Positions 11,990 to 24,123 are shown, counted from the first letter of the stretch. The stretch: 64,000 bases of DNA from Strigamia acuminata (GCA_949358305.1 OX442314.1:10967060-11031059), one strand, 5' to 3'. Notes: generated from the sequence alone by a model not told the origin. Program-made: numbers and translations.

Positions 11990-13060
11990 AATAAAAAAAA
12001 TTATTTTAAAAAATATTTCTCTCAATAAAATAATCTAATAGAAAAATGACAAAAAATGACCCCAATTTCCAAACTTTTAAATCCAACTAAAGTATTTGTA
12101 ATCTGAAGAATCCCTTTAAACTTTCCACTGACCTTCTTTTGAAAAATAATACATCTCAAAAAAAAAAAAAAAAAAAAAAAGAACCAAACAAGGAAAAGAT
12201 AAATAAAATGTTACTGACCCTGATATTGAAATTTCAAACAAAAAGAAGAATTAATAAGCCAAAGAAAAAAAAATCAAAAATTAAAATTTACACTTTTCAA
12301 GTACATTTCCTCCAAAAAAAAAACCAACCAAAAAAAAATTCTTCAGAAAAATAACAAAAAAACAAAACAAAAACAAAAATAAAAAGTGAAAGAATTGGAT
12401 TACTAGGCCTAATTTTTTTTAACCTGAGGGATTCAAAGCCCCCAGATGGGGAGTGTAATGTTTAAATGATTAAGTGAGTCTCATCTGGGTTCCATGTGCC
12501 CATTTGTGCCCTGGTGTGAATGAACCACCCTCGTTTTCGTACAAAAACCTTTCAGTCAGATAAAAGCGATACCGAAAAAAAATTATATATAAAAACAAAT
12601 AGAAAATTGAAAGCGGAAGTCAATAAATTGACGACACAATTAAATCACCTAAACTGTGTCACTAATGGGAGTTTTTCAAAAAATTCTTCGGCTCAAAAAA
12701 AATAAGATTTTTCTCTTAAAATATAATAATAACATTTCAATCAAACACTCCCTTTAGCCTTACTAACGTCATTAATGACCTAATTTTGCAACATTAGTTC
12801 TAAAAGAGTTAAAAGAATGGAAATTCCAATCGATCCGTCCCGTTTAAGGATGTGGATATGCAAATGAGGGTCAGTGAACAGAAAGATATAAACTGTAATT
12901 TATTAATCTACTTTTCCTTAATTTCTAATTCAAAATAGATAAATAATATCCGAGCTAAGCAGCATTAATTAATAATCTCAACATGTATGAAATGTACCGT
13001 AAATGCTCTAATAGAACGCGGGTTGTCAATTCAATGTGGTATCCTTTACAATGCGCGTTT
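11990..13060. other. Gene-free AT-rich stretch
   Basis: Poly(A) runs and low-complexity AT sequence up to about 12,400, then unique sequence with no supported coding exon. A short Lys/Asn-rich frame at 12,520-12,705 shows no homologous motif or splice context. Confidence 0.4.
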
Positions 13061-13064
13061 AAAT

Positions 13065-13560
13065 TGACCAAAACGACTAAATTCAATAACTAAATTGAAC
13101 AAAACGACTAAAATAAATGTCTAAATTGAACAAAACGACTAAAATAAATGTTTAAATTGAACAAAACGACTAAAATAAACGTCTAAATTGAACAAAACGA
13201 CTAAAATAAACGTCTAAATTGAACAAAACGACTGAAATAAATGTCTAAATTGACCAAAACGACTAAATTCAATAACTAAATTGAACAAAACGACTAAAAT
13301 AAATGTCTAAATTGAACAAAACAACTAAAATAAATGTCTAAATTGAACAAAACAACTAAAATAAATGTCTAAATTGAACAAAACGACTAAAATAAACATC
13401 TAAATTGAACAAAACGACTAAAATAAATGTCTAAATTGAACAAAACGACTAAAATAAATGTCTAAATTGAACAAAACGACTAAAATAAATGTCTAAATTG
13501 AACAAAACGACTAAAATAAATGTCTAAATTGAACAAAACGACTAAAATAAATGTCTGAAT
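13065..13560. repeat. 31-bp minisatellite, about 16 copies
   Basis: Tandem array of a 31-bp unit (aaattgaacaaaacgacta followed by aaataaatgtct) with few substitutions. The unit is not a multiple of three, so no long open frame results. Confidence 0.9.
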
Positions 13561-14199
13561 TAATTAAGAACACAGAAAAAAATCACGGGGAAGATCTAGT
13601 ATCTGTCAACAGATCACCCGCATTCTACTAGCACATTTAGGGTAATCTGTAAAACTATTTTTTTTAATTAATTATTTGTTAAAAAGTGTAGAAAACTCCA
13701 TTATTGGATGCACTTGATGGGAATCTTCGCCCATTTCAAGATCACTGGCCTTGTGAAGCAGATGCACCTTTAAAGTGAATGACTGCCCTCATTGGACCCC
13801 AGCTCATCCACGAAATTCACAATTAATTTTAAATTTTCGCAAAAAAAATTAAACTTTTAAAAATTTAGAAATTTTTATATAAAAATATTAAAAATATTAA
13901 AAATTAAAAATTATTTTTTTATGCAATTTTTGTCGTTGGGGCCAGTAGGGGTGTTTAAAACAGAGAGGGAAATGAAGAGAATATGGGCGATTACGTAACA
14001 CAAAAGGATAGATTCGCCGTGGTTTGTATTGGTTGGTTGAATTGAGGGCAAAGGCGGATCGACCAGTTCGGTGAGTGTCCACCCGTAGGTCAAACTCCTC
14101 GCGCGCGCATTTTCCATCTCGTTATCAACGCAAGCCTCTCCACGTCTTTTTCGGCGCGTGCTCTGATTCGACCCCCGACCGCCCCACCTCCACCTTTGA

Positions 14200-14207
14200 T
14201 ATATAAG
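14200..14207 (+). promoter_or_regulatory. TATA box (TATATAAG), probable distal promoter of third DM4/12-like gene
   Basis: TATATAAG is followed about 30 bp on by a plausible start site and a short exon ending near 14,336-14,340 at two overlapping GTAC donors. The next good acceptor before an ATG of this family is at 16,246-16,247, eight bases before the copy 3 start. I infer a non-coding first exon and an intron of about 1.9 kb, as in copies 1, 2 and 4. A competing TATAAAG lies at 16,196-16,202. Confidence 0.4.
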
Positions 14208-14544
14208 CCAAACAGGCACAGTGGACTCTCAATTTTTGCTCGGATTCGGGACAACAATAGTTCAACACTGCCGTGTCATCTTCTCTGGGGTTTGTTTGTT
14301 GTTCTCTTTAGCAAGATCGTCGGCTCATCACTAAATGTACGTACAAGATTTTTTATTTTTTTTATTTTTATTTATTTTTAGAAAATATTAATTTTGATTT
14401 AAGTGGACTGATTTGTGAGGATAGATTATTTTATTTTTTGAAAATTTGTATTTTTAAATTTTTGTTTGTAAATTTGTAAATTTAGTTTTATCAATTTTTT
14501 TGAATTTGGAATTAATTGACATCAATTTAGTAATTTTCATGAAT

Positions 14545-14870
14545 AAATTAGCAATTTTCGTAGATCCTTTTAGCGATTTTTCATGAAGTTTTAGCACCTT
14601 TTCGTGGATTTTTAGCTAATTTTCATAAATTTTTAGCAATTTTTCATGAATTTTTCGCAACTTTTCATAAATTTTTCGCACATTTCATGAAGTTTTAGCA
14701 CTTTTCATAAATTTTTAGCAATTTTTCATGAATTTTTAGCACTTTTTATGAATTTTTAGCACTTTTCATAAATTTTTCGCACTTTTCATAAATTTTTAGC
14801 ATTTTTTTTATAAATTTTTATCTCTTTTTCGTAAATTTTTAGCACTTTTTCATGAAATTTATCACTTTAA
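14545..14870. repeat. Degenerate ~20-bp minisatellite
   Basis: Repeats of 'tttttcatgaatttttagcac' type, about 15 imperfect copies, inside the proposed 5'UTR intron of the third DM4/12-like gene. Confidence 0.8.
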
Positions 14871-15458
14871 CTCATTAATTCGTCCATTTTCTAACAGTTT
14901 TGTGCCACACTATAAAAAAAATTCTCTTAGTATTTTTAATTAATTTATTGCCATCTAAAAAAAATGAGTGCGAAATGAAAACGGAAAAAACAAAATAAAA
15001 AGATAAAAGATTTGTATCTAATAAAATCAACTTGTGAAGTACCGGTCTGAATAGATAATTATCGATGAATATACTAAAACATTTTACCTAGTACACAGGA
15101 TGCATATATTGCTTAATTTAGTCTTTCCATTCAGCCCTAAACTCCTAGCTCATTGCTCTTATTTTATTTCATTTAAATTACTTTTTCCATACCAAAGTAA
15201 AAATTAAAAAAAAAAACTTTTGCTACAAATTCCAAATTTTTCGGGGTAATTTTCAAAAAATTTGCTCCAAACCCACCATTTAACCTAGAAATGAATATCA
15301 AACTGAGTTATTACATAATTGGAAGGCATTGGCGCATGATTTTCGGACCTATTTTAAGGCATGGCTGAATCTAATTATACAACCGGGTCGCCATATTTTT
15401 ATTACACAACAAAAAAAATCTCCAAACCTAAATAAAAATTCCTCAATCACCATTTTAT

Positions 15459-15502
<44 letters not shown>

Positions 15503-15799
15503 ACCACCCCACCCCTCAATTTAAAAAAAATAAAATAAAATAAAATAAAATAAATAAATAAATCAGATCCAAGTGAAAGTGGCACTTCCGCCTCAAAAAT
15601 CAACCCAAAGAGTCATTGAGGTCTAACGAATGTGTTTGCACCTGATGGGAAGAAAACCACAGGTCAAAGAAACTTGGGGACCAGTTCTTCCCCTGGCGCG
15701 TTCCACTAACCTCGATTACCTTTTTTCCCAAAAAAAAAAATAAATAAAAAAAAAATAAAAAACCAAAAATCAAATATTTTTCCATCCAGCAACCAAACC

Positions 15800-15971
15800 C
15801 CAACAAATCCCAGACAGTTATCGCGTTTAACCGAGAACAGTCGATACATAAACGTGGATCGGAGCCAGGGCGCATCACGAGTACGATTCTCACTTGCGAT
15901 ACAATTCCTTTGTCAAGCATATCTTGGCACAGTTGCCGAATTATTTCCCGCCGATCAAACCAATTCCCCAC
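15800..15971 (-). mobile_element. Ty3/gypsy-type reverse transcriptase fragment
   Basis: The (-) strand encodes about 50 residues resembling the start of a gypsy reverse transcriptase: an EIIRQLCQDMLDKGIV stretch followed by RLCIDCSRLNAIT, the family's 'R-x-C-x-D-x-R-x-L-N-x-x-T' signature. The frame then decays into low-complexity sequence. No LTRs are visible. It is a fossil fragment. Confidence 0.6.
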
Positions 15972-16255
15972 AAATTCTTTATTAATTTAAACCAAACCCA
16001 CCCCCAACCCCCCCCCCCCAAAAAAAAAAATAAAAAACTGACCTCATTTAAATCCTCGAAGCCAAGAACCTAGATTTAATAGTTTCCAGAACTTTTCCCA
16101 CTTTCTGTCATTGAGGACAGTTAATCAGCGAATAACAAGTCGATAAAAACCACCTCATTAATTCAATTAAAAGATCTTTAACCTCTAAATAGGCGTATAA
16201 AGAAGAAAAAAATGTGAAAATAATTTATTTTTTTTACTCTTTTCTAGATTACATC

Positions 16256-18152
16256 ATGAAGTTGATTCACATTTTAATCGCATCAATCTGCGCCGTTCTG
16301 GTCACGTCGGTCGACACCGAATTGGAGCGGGAAAAGCGGCAGGTGGCGCCCGTTGCGATCCCAGCAGCGGCTGGAATTGCCGCATTGGCCTTCTGGTCGT
16401 TGGTCACGTTGCGCTTGATGACGACCGCTGCACGACTCAATGAGATAGTGACCACTCCCGCGCCACTGCCACCAATCCAGCAGGCGCCACCTCAGCAGCA
16501 GCACCCGGGCATTTTCCGTATAAATTTGAATCTTCACGCTCCGACCACGCAACGTTCTGGTTATTTCAACCCGCACGTCAAGAAACGCGAGGCAACGCCC
16601 GCCCCGCAATTAGACGTGGACAAGATGTTGGAACTAATCCGTAAATTGGACAAAGCCAACTGCATCCCCAAATTGGTCTGCCAACTGCACACACCGACGG
16701 CCATCCAAGCGGGTCTTTTCGAAAAGTCCATAGTCAAATTTGTTTCGTACGTTTTATTTTTCATTTTAGCCATTTCTTGCAGCTTGGACGAATACTCCAG
16801 GACATGTCACTCACATGGCAACCATACAAATTGGCATATTCACAATTTGCATAAAAGTTTATGCTGTTTTGGGTGTGTATATCAGCCGAATAAACACCAA
16901 AAACAGCCATAAACCATCATTAAAAATTGCAAATACAGAAACCATGACCAGTGGTTTATACAACCAAAATGGCTGCCACTAGGCATGTGCGTTATTATTT
17001 TCGTGTGAGGCGTTACGTTAAGGCTCGTTTACAATGTTGCCCAAAAATTCACATGAAAAAATTTGCTTCTCATGTTCTCAATAAAGCAAAGAGAAGTGAT
17101 GAAGTGAAGTCTCGTTTCACTTGTCCAACGTGGTGCTGCCATTTTGAATCAATTGTGAAGTTGGTGACGACATACGCTATCTCGTTTGTCATTGCCCAAC
17201 GCGTGCAAACTTTCCAATCGAAGCGAAAAAGTAGACTTCAAGTCTACTCTGAAATTTCGCGTGCGAAGAGTTGGCACACAAACTTTCACGCGCGAAATTG
17301 TCGTGTTCGCATCAATTCAAACGCAATTTCGCAACTATGTAAACGAGCCTTTACTCACAAAATATCACAATGCAGGCATTATTTCGCAGGTAAAAGCAGG
17401 ATTATGCTAAAAACTGCTAAAACTGAAGGAATTTTAATCATCGTTTACTCGTAAGATCCAAAAACTAATCCATAAACAGACACATAGAGGGTGAATCGCC
17501 ATAAACATTATAAACAGAAACTTTGAATGCTTTGAAAACTGCTAAAACTGGTGGGCAATCTGGGCATATTATACGGGTGCACAATGGTAAGAGCACCATA
17601 AAAGATTTAGTGCTTGAGTATGCACAATTTTGAATGTTCCAACATATATCTGGTTTTATTTAAGGAAATTGTGTGTGTGTGTCCATTCCGCACTCCGGTT
17701 CACGTTTTTACGACTTGATTGATTTATAGTTATGAAACGAGTGACGTTTTCAGGACGCTCACATGTCGTACAGTCGTGTTCAAATAAACTTGATCTACGC
17801 TGTACGCTGGCAACTATTGTGAGTAATTTCATGTTTTGCCACTAGGTGAAATACTAGTCATCAACAGATGATAACATAGTCTTGTGTGTCGTTCTGCACA
17901 AATAGTTAACAATGTTCACATTGTCAATTATATATTTTTTTATTGATTTTATTGGTAATGTTATAAATTTGCTTTTGTTTTAGTGATTACAACGGACCAG
18001 GAATGCAAAAAGGTTCAGCCGGATCTATTTTGAAAGCGGCAGCACTTCTTGGAAAAACAACCAAAAGCGAACAGAAATGTCAAGATGCTTTCCCGCATTG
18101 CCCAATCAGTGCAGCACAAATGGCAGAGGTTCTGCGATCAACCAAAGTTTAA
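16256..18152 (+). CDS. DM4/DM12-like secreted four-cysteine protein, copy 3
   Basis: Coding exons 16,256-16,746 and 17,984-18,152 join in phase 2 and give 219 residues. I chose the ATG just after a splice acceptor because it opens a clean signal peptide (MKLIHILIASICAVLVTSV). A hydrophobic Ala-rich segment and a Pro/Gln-rich spacer follow, then a VKKR|E dibasic site, CIPKLVC (Cys-x5-Cys), the junction near Lys-Phe-Val-Ser, an Ala-Ala-Leu-Leu-Gly motif and CQDAFPHC (Cys-x6-Cys). It has a second basic site (EREKR) soon after the signal peptide. The 1.2-kb coding intron contains nested MITEs. The family function is unknown. Confidence 0.72.
16840..17545. mobile_element. Degenerate third copy of the TA-flanked MITE family
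   Basis: Shares internal words such as 'aaaacagccataaaccatca' and 'acaaccaaaatggctgcc' with the better-preserved copies at 33,336-33,784 and 40,790-41,229. Its ends are decayed and it is interrupted by a Harbinger-type MITE. It lies in the coding intron of the third DM4/12-like gene. Confidence 0.5.
17021..17350. mobile_element. PIF/Harbinger-type MITE
   Basis: 330-bp element with terminal inverted repeats AGGCTCGTTTACA / TGTAAACGAGCCT, flanked on both sides by TTA (17,018-17,020 and 17,351-17,353). A 3-bp TTA target duplication is the mark of PIF/Harbinger transposition. There is no transposase. It is inserted within an older MITE. Confidence 0.75.
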
Positions 18153-18154
18153 AA

Positions 18155-19683
18155 AAATATATAAATTAAAAAAAAAATCATCATCAATCATTTTAATTAA
18201 ATTAAATTTAAAAAAAAAAAAAAAAAAACCAAAACAAGAAAAGAGAAGATATTGCTTTTTAAAAGTGAAAGCAGATGATGAAAATTAATTTTTATTGTCA
18301 ATTTATTTTTCATAGTGGTTCTTTATTTGCCCACTAGATGTCACCATTGTCATTCATCAGCATGATTAATTAATCATGCAATTTTTTTTCCTCCCTTCTT
18401 TCTTTAATTTTAAATTTTAAATTTTAGATTTAAAAAAAAAAGTATATATAACAATACCTTTATATATGTACAAAAAAGCTCAATTTTTATGAAAATTAAA
18501 ACCATTACTTTCTCATATAATCAAATAATGTACAAAATGTCGATTAATTAAATGAATAAAACAAAATTAATCAAAATGGGAAACAAAATGATAACATTCT
18601 ATAACCATAACCCATTTAATGGTTCAATGACCTTTTTTCTCACACAAAAAAAGAGGAAATGTAATGAGGGGTGGGGTACCGCCAGTCTCAAGTGGCAAAT
18701 TCAGCAAGTAAACTCCAATTGACACAAAAATAAACACGAAAAAAGAGAGAAGAAAAAAAATTAATTTTTTTCTAAACTGTGCGATGATTTTGCAGTTTAT
18801 GTTGATGATAATTTGAAATTGGGCATTAAAAAGTCATTTAATAATTCATAGCGTCGAGAACCTTCAATTTGCATCACAAATACATTCATCAGCATCAATC
18901 AGCCCCCTTGAAGAACAATTTGTAGTCATCAAGGCCTGTACAAAGAGGGTTAAGGTGAGGAAGGAGAATCAAGGACATAAAGGTGTGTATTTTGAACTTT
19001 ATTTACATTGGAAATTAATTCTATTTCATTAGTGTTTTGGGATAGTATGGATAGACCTAGTTACGTAATTTAGTGGGATTTTTTTGTTTTGTTTTGTTTT
19101 TTTAAATAGAAAATTAATTAATGAGAAATTAAAATTCAAAGTGACCTTGATATGTGTTGTTTGTTTGGAATTGAATTTGGATCGATTTGAGAAAGATTAT
19201 ATTATTTTGGGTTAACCTATATTTTTGGGTTTTGATCATTCAAAATGGCGGATAATATATTTTTTTGTTTGGTTGTAAAATTTGGGATTTTTTATATACG
19301 AGTATATAAAAATTGGTGAAAAATTGATGAAATAAATCTTCTTTTTTTTCTTTTTTTTTGGGGAAATTTTATAGGTTTTTATAGTTTATATAAAAAATTA
19401 TCAGAAGTTTATATAAAAATTTTCAGAAGTTTATATCAAAAATTTTCAATCTATATCAAAATTTGTAACTTTTCTAATTTTTTAGAATTTTTTTTCAGTT
19501 TTATTGAAATAAAAACATGAAAGTTGCAACAAAAAAATGTAAATTCACAGATTAAAATCGAAATTTTCATAATTTCAAAAAATAAAAATAAAATAAATAA
19601 ATATAAATGAAAATAAAATTGAAAATTCTAAAATAAAACTGCAAACTTCCATAATGTTTCATAATTTTTGAAATTATTATACC

Positions 19684-19714
<31 letters not shown>

Positions 19715-20150
19715 CAATACCATGCAAAAACTCCAACTTTCCCACTAAAAAACAATGGGTGACTGACCATCACCACCAACCATCCTCATCATACCCACCA
19801 GTTAATGAATTCACAACACCACACTAAAATGACACACTGCCTCGCTTTCAAATCAAACCCATGTAACACTAACACCACAATTACTTTTGCATTAAAAGTC
19901 AAAAGTTGTACATTGAACCCCAATCAAAAATTTCCATTTTACAATATTTCTCCCAAACAAACAAAAAAAAAAAAAAAAAAAAAACCACCAAACAAACCCA
20001 AAAAAAAAACCTCTCAACCAAAACACAACCGGAAACACATTCCCCATATTTATGCAACTCTTTCGTTGCATTGTTACCACCACCATTTGCCTGGATGCAC
20101 CAAACTTGACCCACATCCGTGTCCCTAAGAGACTCACTAAATACCACTCA
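18155..20150. other. Gene-free AT-rich stretch between copies 3 and 4
   Basis: Low-complexity AT-rich sequence with A/T homopolymers (18,205-18,230, 19,683-19,710, 19,963-19,985) and a small 'tttatataaaaattttcagaag' repeat at 19,380-19,450. No supported coding exon. Confidence 0.45.
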
Positions 20151-20313
20151 TGACGTCACAAACACTATTTAAATGATGGATTCAAGAGTACAATGCCAAA
20201 TTTACAACCGAATCGGAACTACCAAGTCGACTCCTTCCAATCCACCATCAAACCACGGTAAGCTCATCAAACCAGAACAAAAATCATTTTTCCAAACTCG
20301 CCTACCTTTCCAG

Positions 20314-21152
20314 ATGCGTCTTATTCCACTCCTCGCCGCCACTTCTCTTCTTTTGGCCATTTGCGGGGTCCAGAGTTTGGGTTTCGGCACCATGGGGGCC
20401 GCCGGAGTGGGTGGTCTGGGCGGATTCCTAGGAATGGGAATTATAAAATTAATTAAACTCAAAGTGGCCGCTTTCTTGGTCGCTAGTTTACTCAAGAAAT
20501 TCCAAGAGGGCGGTATGGGCAAACCGCACGGCTTGTTCGGAGGTGGGGGCGGTGGTGGGGGGTATCCGGTTTACCCCCCGCCCCCATACGGCGGTGGTGG
20601 CGGCAATTATGGCGGCGGTGGCGGCGGTTATGGCGGCGGTGGCGGCGGTTACGTCGGCGGTGGTGGGAGTTATAGGAAGAGAAGTGTGGATTTCGTCAAC
20701 AGGCGTGTGGATACGGCTTTTAATGCTGGTCTTGGGTACATGTACGATAATTTGGCGAGTAACGACGAGTCCTTGTGCATTCCGCGTGTCGTGTGCGAGG
20801 TGAACGTCGCTCAAGCTCAAAGGAAGACCTTGGCGTCCTTGGGATCCGAGTTACTTCACCTGTTTCGGTAGGTTGAAATATAAATATAAATGTATAAATA
20901 TAAATATAAATATAAATATAAAACGAAGTTTGAAGTGGATTTATTGTGTTTTTTTTTTGTTTTTTTTTTAGATCTTACCAGCCGAAGGTGACGCAGAGAA
21001 GTCCGTCTTATTATTATTTTAAGGCGGTTAAGAAGGCGTTTGCGCAGAAGGAGATTAAGGATTGTGTTGATGTTTTTCCGGCTTGTAAGGTTCCGTCGGT
21101 TGATTTGCTTCAAGTGATTGGTCGACTCATGCCGAAGTCGTCTTTGCCATAA
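20314..21152 (+). CDS. DM4/DM12-like secreted protein with Gly-rich segment, copy 4
   Basis: Exons 20,314-20,867 and 20,972-21,152 join in phase 2 and give 244 residues. The ATG directly follows a 56-bp 5'UTR intron (20,258-20,313, CG|GTAAGC to CCAG) and opens a signal peptide (MRLIPLLAATSLLLAICG). Next come a Gly-rich hydrophobic region, a poly-Gly/Tyr block near residues 78-120, a YRKR|S dibasic site, CIPRVVC (Cys-x5-Cys), the junction after Leu-Phe-Arg, a Tyr-x-x-x-Ala motif and CVDVFPAC (Cys-x6-Cys). The Gly/Tyr block is the main difference from its neighbours and recalls cuticle or silk-like low-complexity sequence. AATAAA at 21,276-21,281. Function unknown. Confidence 0.78.
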
Positions 21153-21567
21153 TTGTCTTTTTGTTGTTTTTAACTGTAAAATAGATAAAGTTCGTATGAA
21201 TTTATGAATTAGTGTTATGGGCGGTTTTATATATTTTTAAGAAAGATTTTTTTTTTATCATTTATGTCCTAACACAATAAAAGTATCTTTTTTATACCTT
21301 GGAATTGCATTGGTGATTTTTATTTCCACTCAAAACACGGATTTAGTTGGATTTGTTTGGTTTGTAAAACTGTTTACTGCTTTTCTACGAAAGAAAATTG
21401 CCGCCATTTTGATGACGACAGAAACGAGGGGTCCTCTAGTGGCAATTTATGACAATACATGTCAAATGTGGTCTTGTTGGGCGGATAAAATTAATTTTTT
21501 TGGAGCCTAAAAAAAGTAGTATATCTAATTCTGTTTTTTTTACAGTGTAAATACGTGCAAAAAAAAG

Positions 21568-21676
21568 ACAAACAAGGGGAATGCCCTAAATATTTCCTAG
21601 ACAACAAACAAGGGGAAATCCCTAAATATTTCATTGACGACAAACAAGGAGTATTCCCTAAATATTTTGTAGAAAA
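21568..21676. repeat. Three tandem copies of a ~42-bp unit
   Basis: The unit 'gacaacaaacaaggggaaat' plus 'ccctaaatatttc' occurs three times in a row with scattered changes, downstream of the fourth DM4/12-like gene. Confidence 0.75.
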
Positions 21677-21779
21677 TTACAGTTACCGGTACCGTAATGG
21701 AAATATTGTTCCTTAAAATTTAAAGCAAATTTTAAAAAGGCAATGTGAAATCAAATAAAACAGAATTGAATTTATTTTT

Positions 21780-22400
21780 CTAGACAGTGTCGTGACCAGA
21801 CCAGCTGCACCTGCGCGCTGATCACTTACCTGCAGCGCAATACACTTAGTGCAGCTCTCACACCTCTCGTGCACCTATTGCAGTTCCCTGCAACCAGGTG
21901 GAGCTGCGGGCCCTAGATTTAACCAATAGGACCCCAAAAGTGACCTTGCGAAAGTTGTGAGCCCGTAGTGCCCAGAGAGTTGTTGAGCAACCAGCAGGGT
22001 GAACGCTTGCATTCCGACCGTCTATCCAAACTGACTGCTCTAGCAACCCGCCGGAACCTGAGCGTTTGTGTTGGCCGTGTCCGTGCTACATTCTTCATGC
22101 ACGTTACGACGGCGTTGCAGAAACAGCAATACCGACCACGTGTGTCATGCGGCCAATGACTGCCGTGACTCGCAGTCTGATTAGGGGTGGCACCGCCATG
22201 GGAAATACACCAGAGACACCATAAATTCCCTAGACAACAATAAAGCCATTATACTAACAATATAACTGTCTGATACTAACAATGTAACTGTGAAGCTTGT
22301 ATTTCGTAGGTAGTTTTTTATAGTGTGTTGCATCCAGCACCTTGTGGCCCTCCCCTGACCATGTGGCGTCCATCTGAACACTCAATGTTAAATCAAAATC
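21780..22400. other. GC-richer island, probable old transposon
   Basis: Clearly richer in GC than its surroundings, with many palindromic CTGCA/TGCAG words around 21,800-21,910. No clean terminal repeats and no convincing protein motif on either strand. I could not classify it. The sequence from 22,400 to 23,240 is plain AT-rich intergenic DNA. Confidence 0.35.
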
Positions 22401-23284
22401 GTGTATAAAAAGACCATATAAAAACAGAATTGGGTGTACGGTATTTATTTCAGGGCCGTAGGTTTTGTCCAGTCAATTTCAACAATTTTAAATTTTTTTT
22501 TCTTCAAATGGTGGTTATTTTGTTAGTTTTCTCCGGTTCTATGTTTAATTTGATATAAAAACATCTATCTCAATGCGCACTTTTAATAACTTATAATAAA
22601 TATCGTTTTGATCACTGAATATGATCGTTTGAACGAAAGGCCTATGGTTTTAGTTAATTGTTTGCAAGTTTATGTGTAATTTGAGTCCGGTTCTGTAAAT
22701 TGCTCCAAATATCCAAAATATTGATATTTTTTGAATATTTTTTTTTAAATAATATAAATGTATTACTGTATTTTCTAAAGGGTCTTAATCACTGGTCTTT
22801 CATCACAGAATTTTTGTTTTGTTTGTTTAGAGAATTGGGTTTATGTGATGGGCAAAATGGGGTGACATAATCTGAAAACCTTTGATTACACAAGTGAAAT
22901 TTTCTTTTAGACTAACAAAAATATGTCATTTGCCCTTTTACACAATGTTGGCAAATATTTTGACTTCTCAGAAAATGACGTAAATGTCTATTGATGACAA
23001 ACCAAAAAACAAATCAATAGAAAAATCCATAAATTTATAAAAATATCAAAAAAATTCAACAAACAAAAATTTACCAAAAAAAAAATAATAAAATCAGAAA
23101 AGTAGTAAATAAAATTTAAAAAAAATTAACAACAAACTTATTAGAAATATACACCACATGGGTAGCAATAAGTGGGTCGTTCATATTGTAACAATTTTAT
23201 GACTACTTACTTTCTAACCTGATTCTACATACTTTCGCCATCACTTAGGGAAACAATCCCAACCACGTGACACTTAGAAAAGCA

Positions 23285-23292
23285 TATAAAAT
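23285..23292 (+). promoter_or_regulatory. TATA box of fifth DM4/12-like gene
   Basis: TATAAAAT 57 bp upstream of the ATG, implying a short 5'UTR and no leader intron in this copy. Confidence 0.55.
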
Positions 23293-23341
23293 ACATTTTG
23301 CATCGCATCCATCACTTAACGGATCCACAAATCGTCTCAGG

Positions 23342-24123
23342 ATGAACATCCACAAGTATGTGTGCAGCTTTTTACTTATTTTCACCTTCCTCGCCTTCCA
23401 AGTGGAAGAAACCGACGCTATTTGGATTATAAAAGCCGCCATCATTGCCAAGGGTAAGAGTCGTCCTGTCCGACTCCGCAGTCGTACAGAATTTATCCAT
23501 TCGAGATTTTTTTAATAATTTCTTTTGTTTTATTTTTATTTAGCGATTATTGCTGCTAAAATCATCAAAGGTCTTGCAGTTGCTGGTTGGTTTACAAGGG
23601 GAGGATTTGGTGGTGGAGGATTAGGCGCAGGCGGAGCTGGCGGGACCGGAGGTGGATTTTTGTGGGGAAGAAGAAAACGCGATGCGGAAAAAGGAGTTAA
23701 TGTCACGAACGAAGATGTAGAACAACTTTTTTCAATCGTTTCGAATATCGACGAAGATTTGTGCATGGCGCGAATTATTTGCGAAATTCACGCGAGTAAA
23801 AACCAAAAACAATTTGGACAATTGGGAGCTGGGATTCAGAGAATATTTCAGTAAGAAATCAAAACTTTGCACTAAAAAGAATTTTTTTCTTATGATTTTA
23901 AATTTTTTTTATTTAAGGTTAAATTTTTACGTTTTATTTAATTTCTAGGAATTATAATGTGACGACAGCTCATGCCAGAAGTCCCGTTATCAAATATAAA
24001 CAAGCGGCCATTTTAGGAACGATCAGTGATAGTAATGTCTGTGCTGAAGTTTACAGCATATGCAGGTTGAAACCGGATCAAATTGATCGAGTTATTGACA
24101 CAGCAAATAATGTCGATTGGTAG
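23342..24123 (+). CDS. DM4/DM12-like secreted four-cysteine protein, copy 5
   Basis: Three exons, 23,342-23,453, 23,544-23,850 and 23,949-24,123, give 197 residues. The first exon encodes the signal peptide (MNIHKYVCSFLLIFTFLAF). Its phase-1 intron is not present in the other four copies. The second exon carries a hydrophobic Ile/Ala/Lys stretch, a Gly-rich patch, an RRKR|D dibasic site and CMARIIC (Cys-x5-Cys). The shared phase-2 intron falls after Ile-Phe-Gln. The last exon has Lys-Tyr-x-x-Ala-x-x-x-Gly and CAEVYSIC (Cys-x6-Cys). AATAAA near 24,210. Same architecture as the four genes upstream; function unknown. Confidence 0.75.

Noticed and set aside
16196-16202. TATAAAG close to the third DM4/12-like gene
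   Set aside because: Kept only as an alternative. It would leave the splice acceptor at 16,246 unexplained, while a distal TATA plus donor at 14,200-14,340 explains it.
21968-22159. Short frame in the GC-richer island, possibly a Tc1-like transposase
   Set aside because: I tried both strands and saw no DDE or helix-turn-helix signature; left unclassified.
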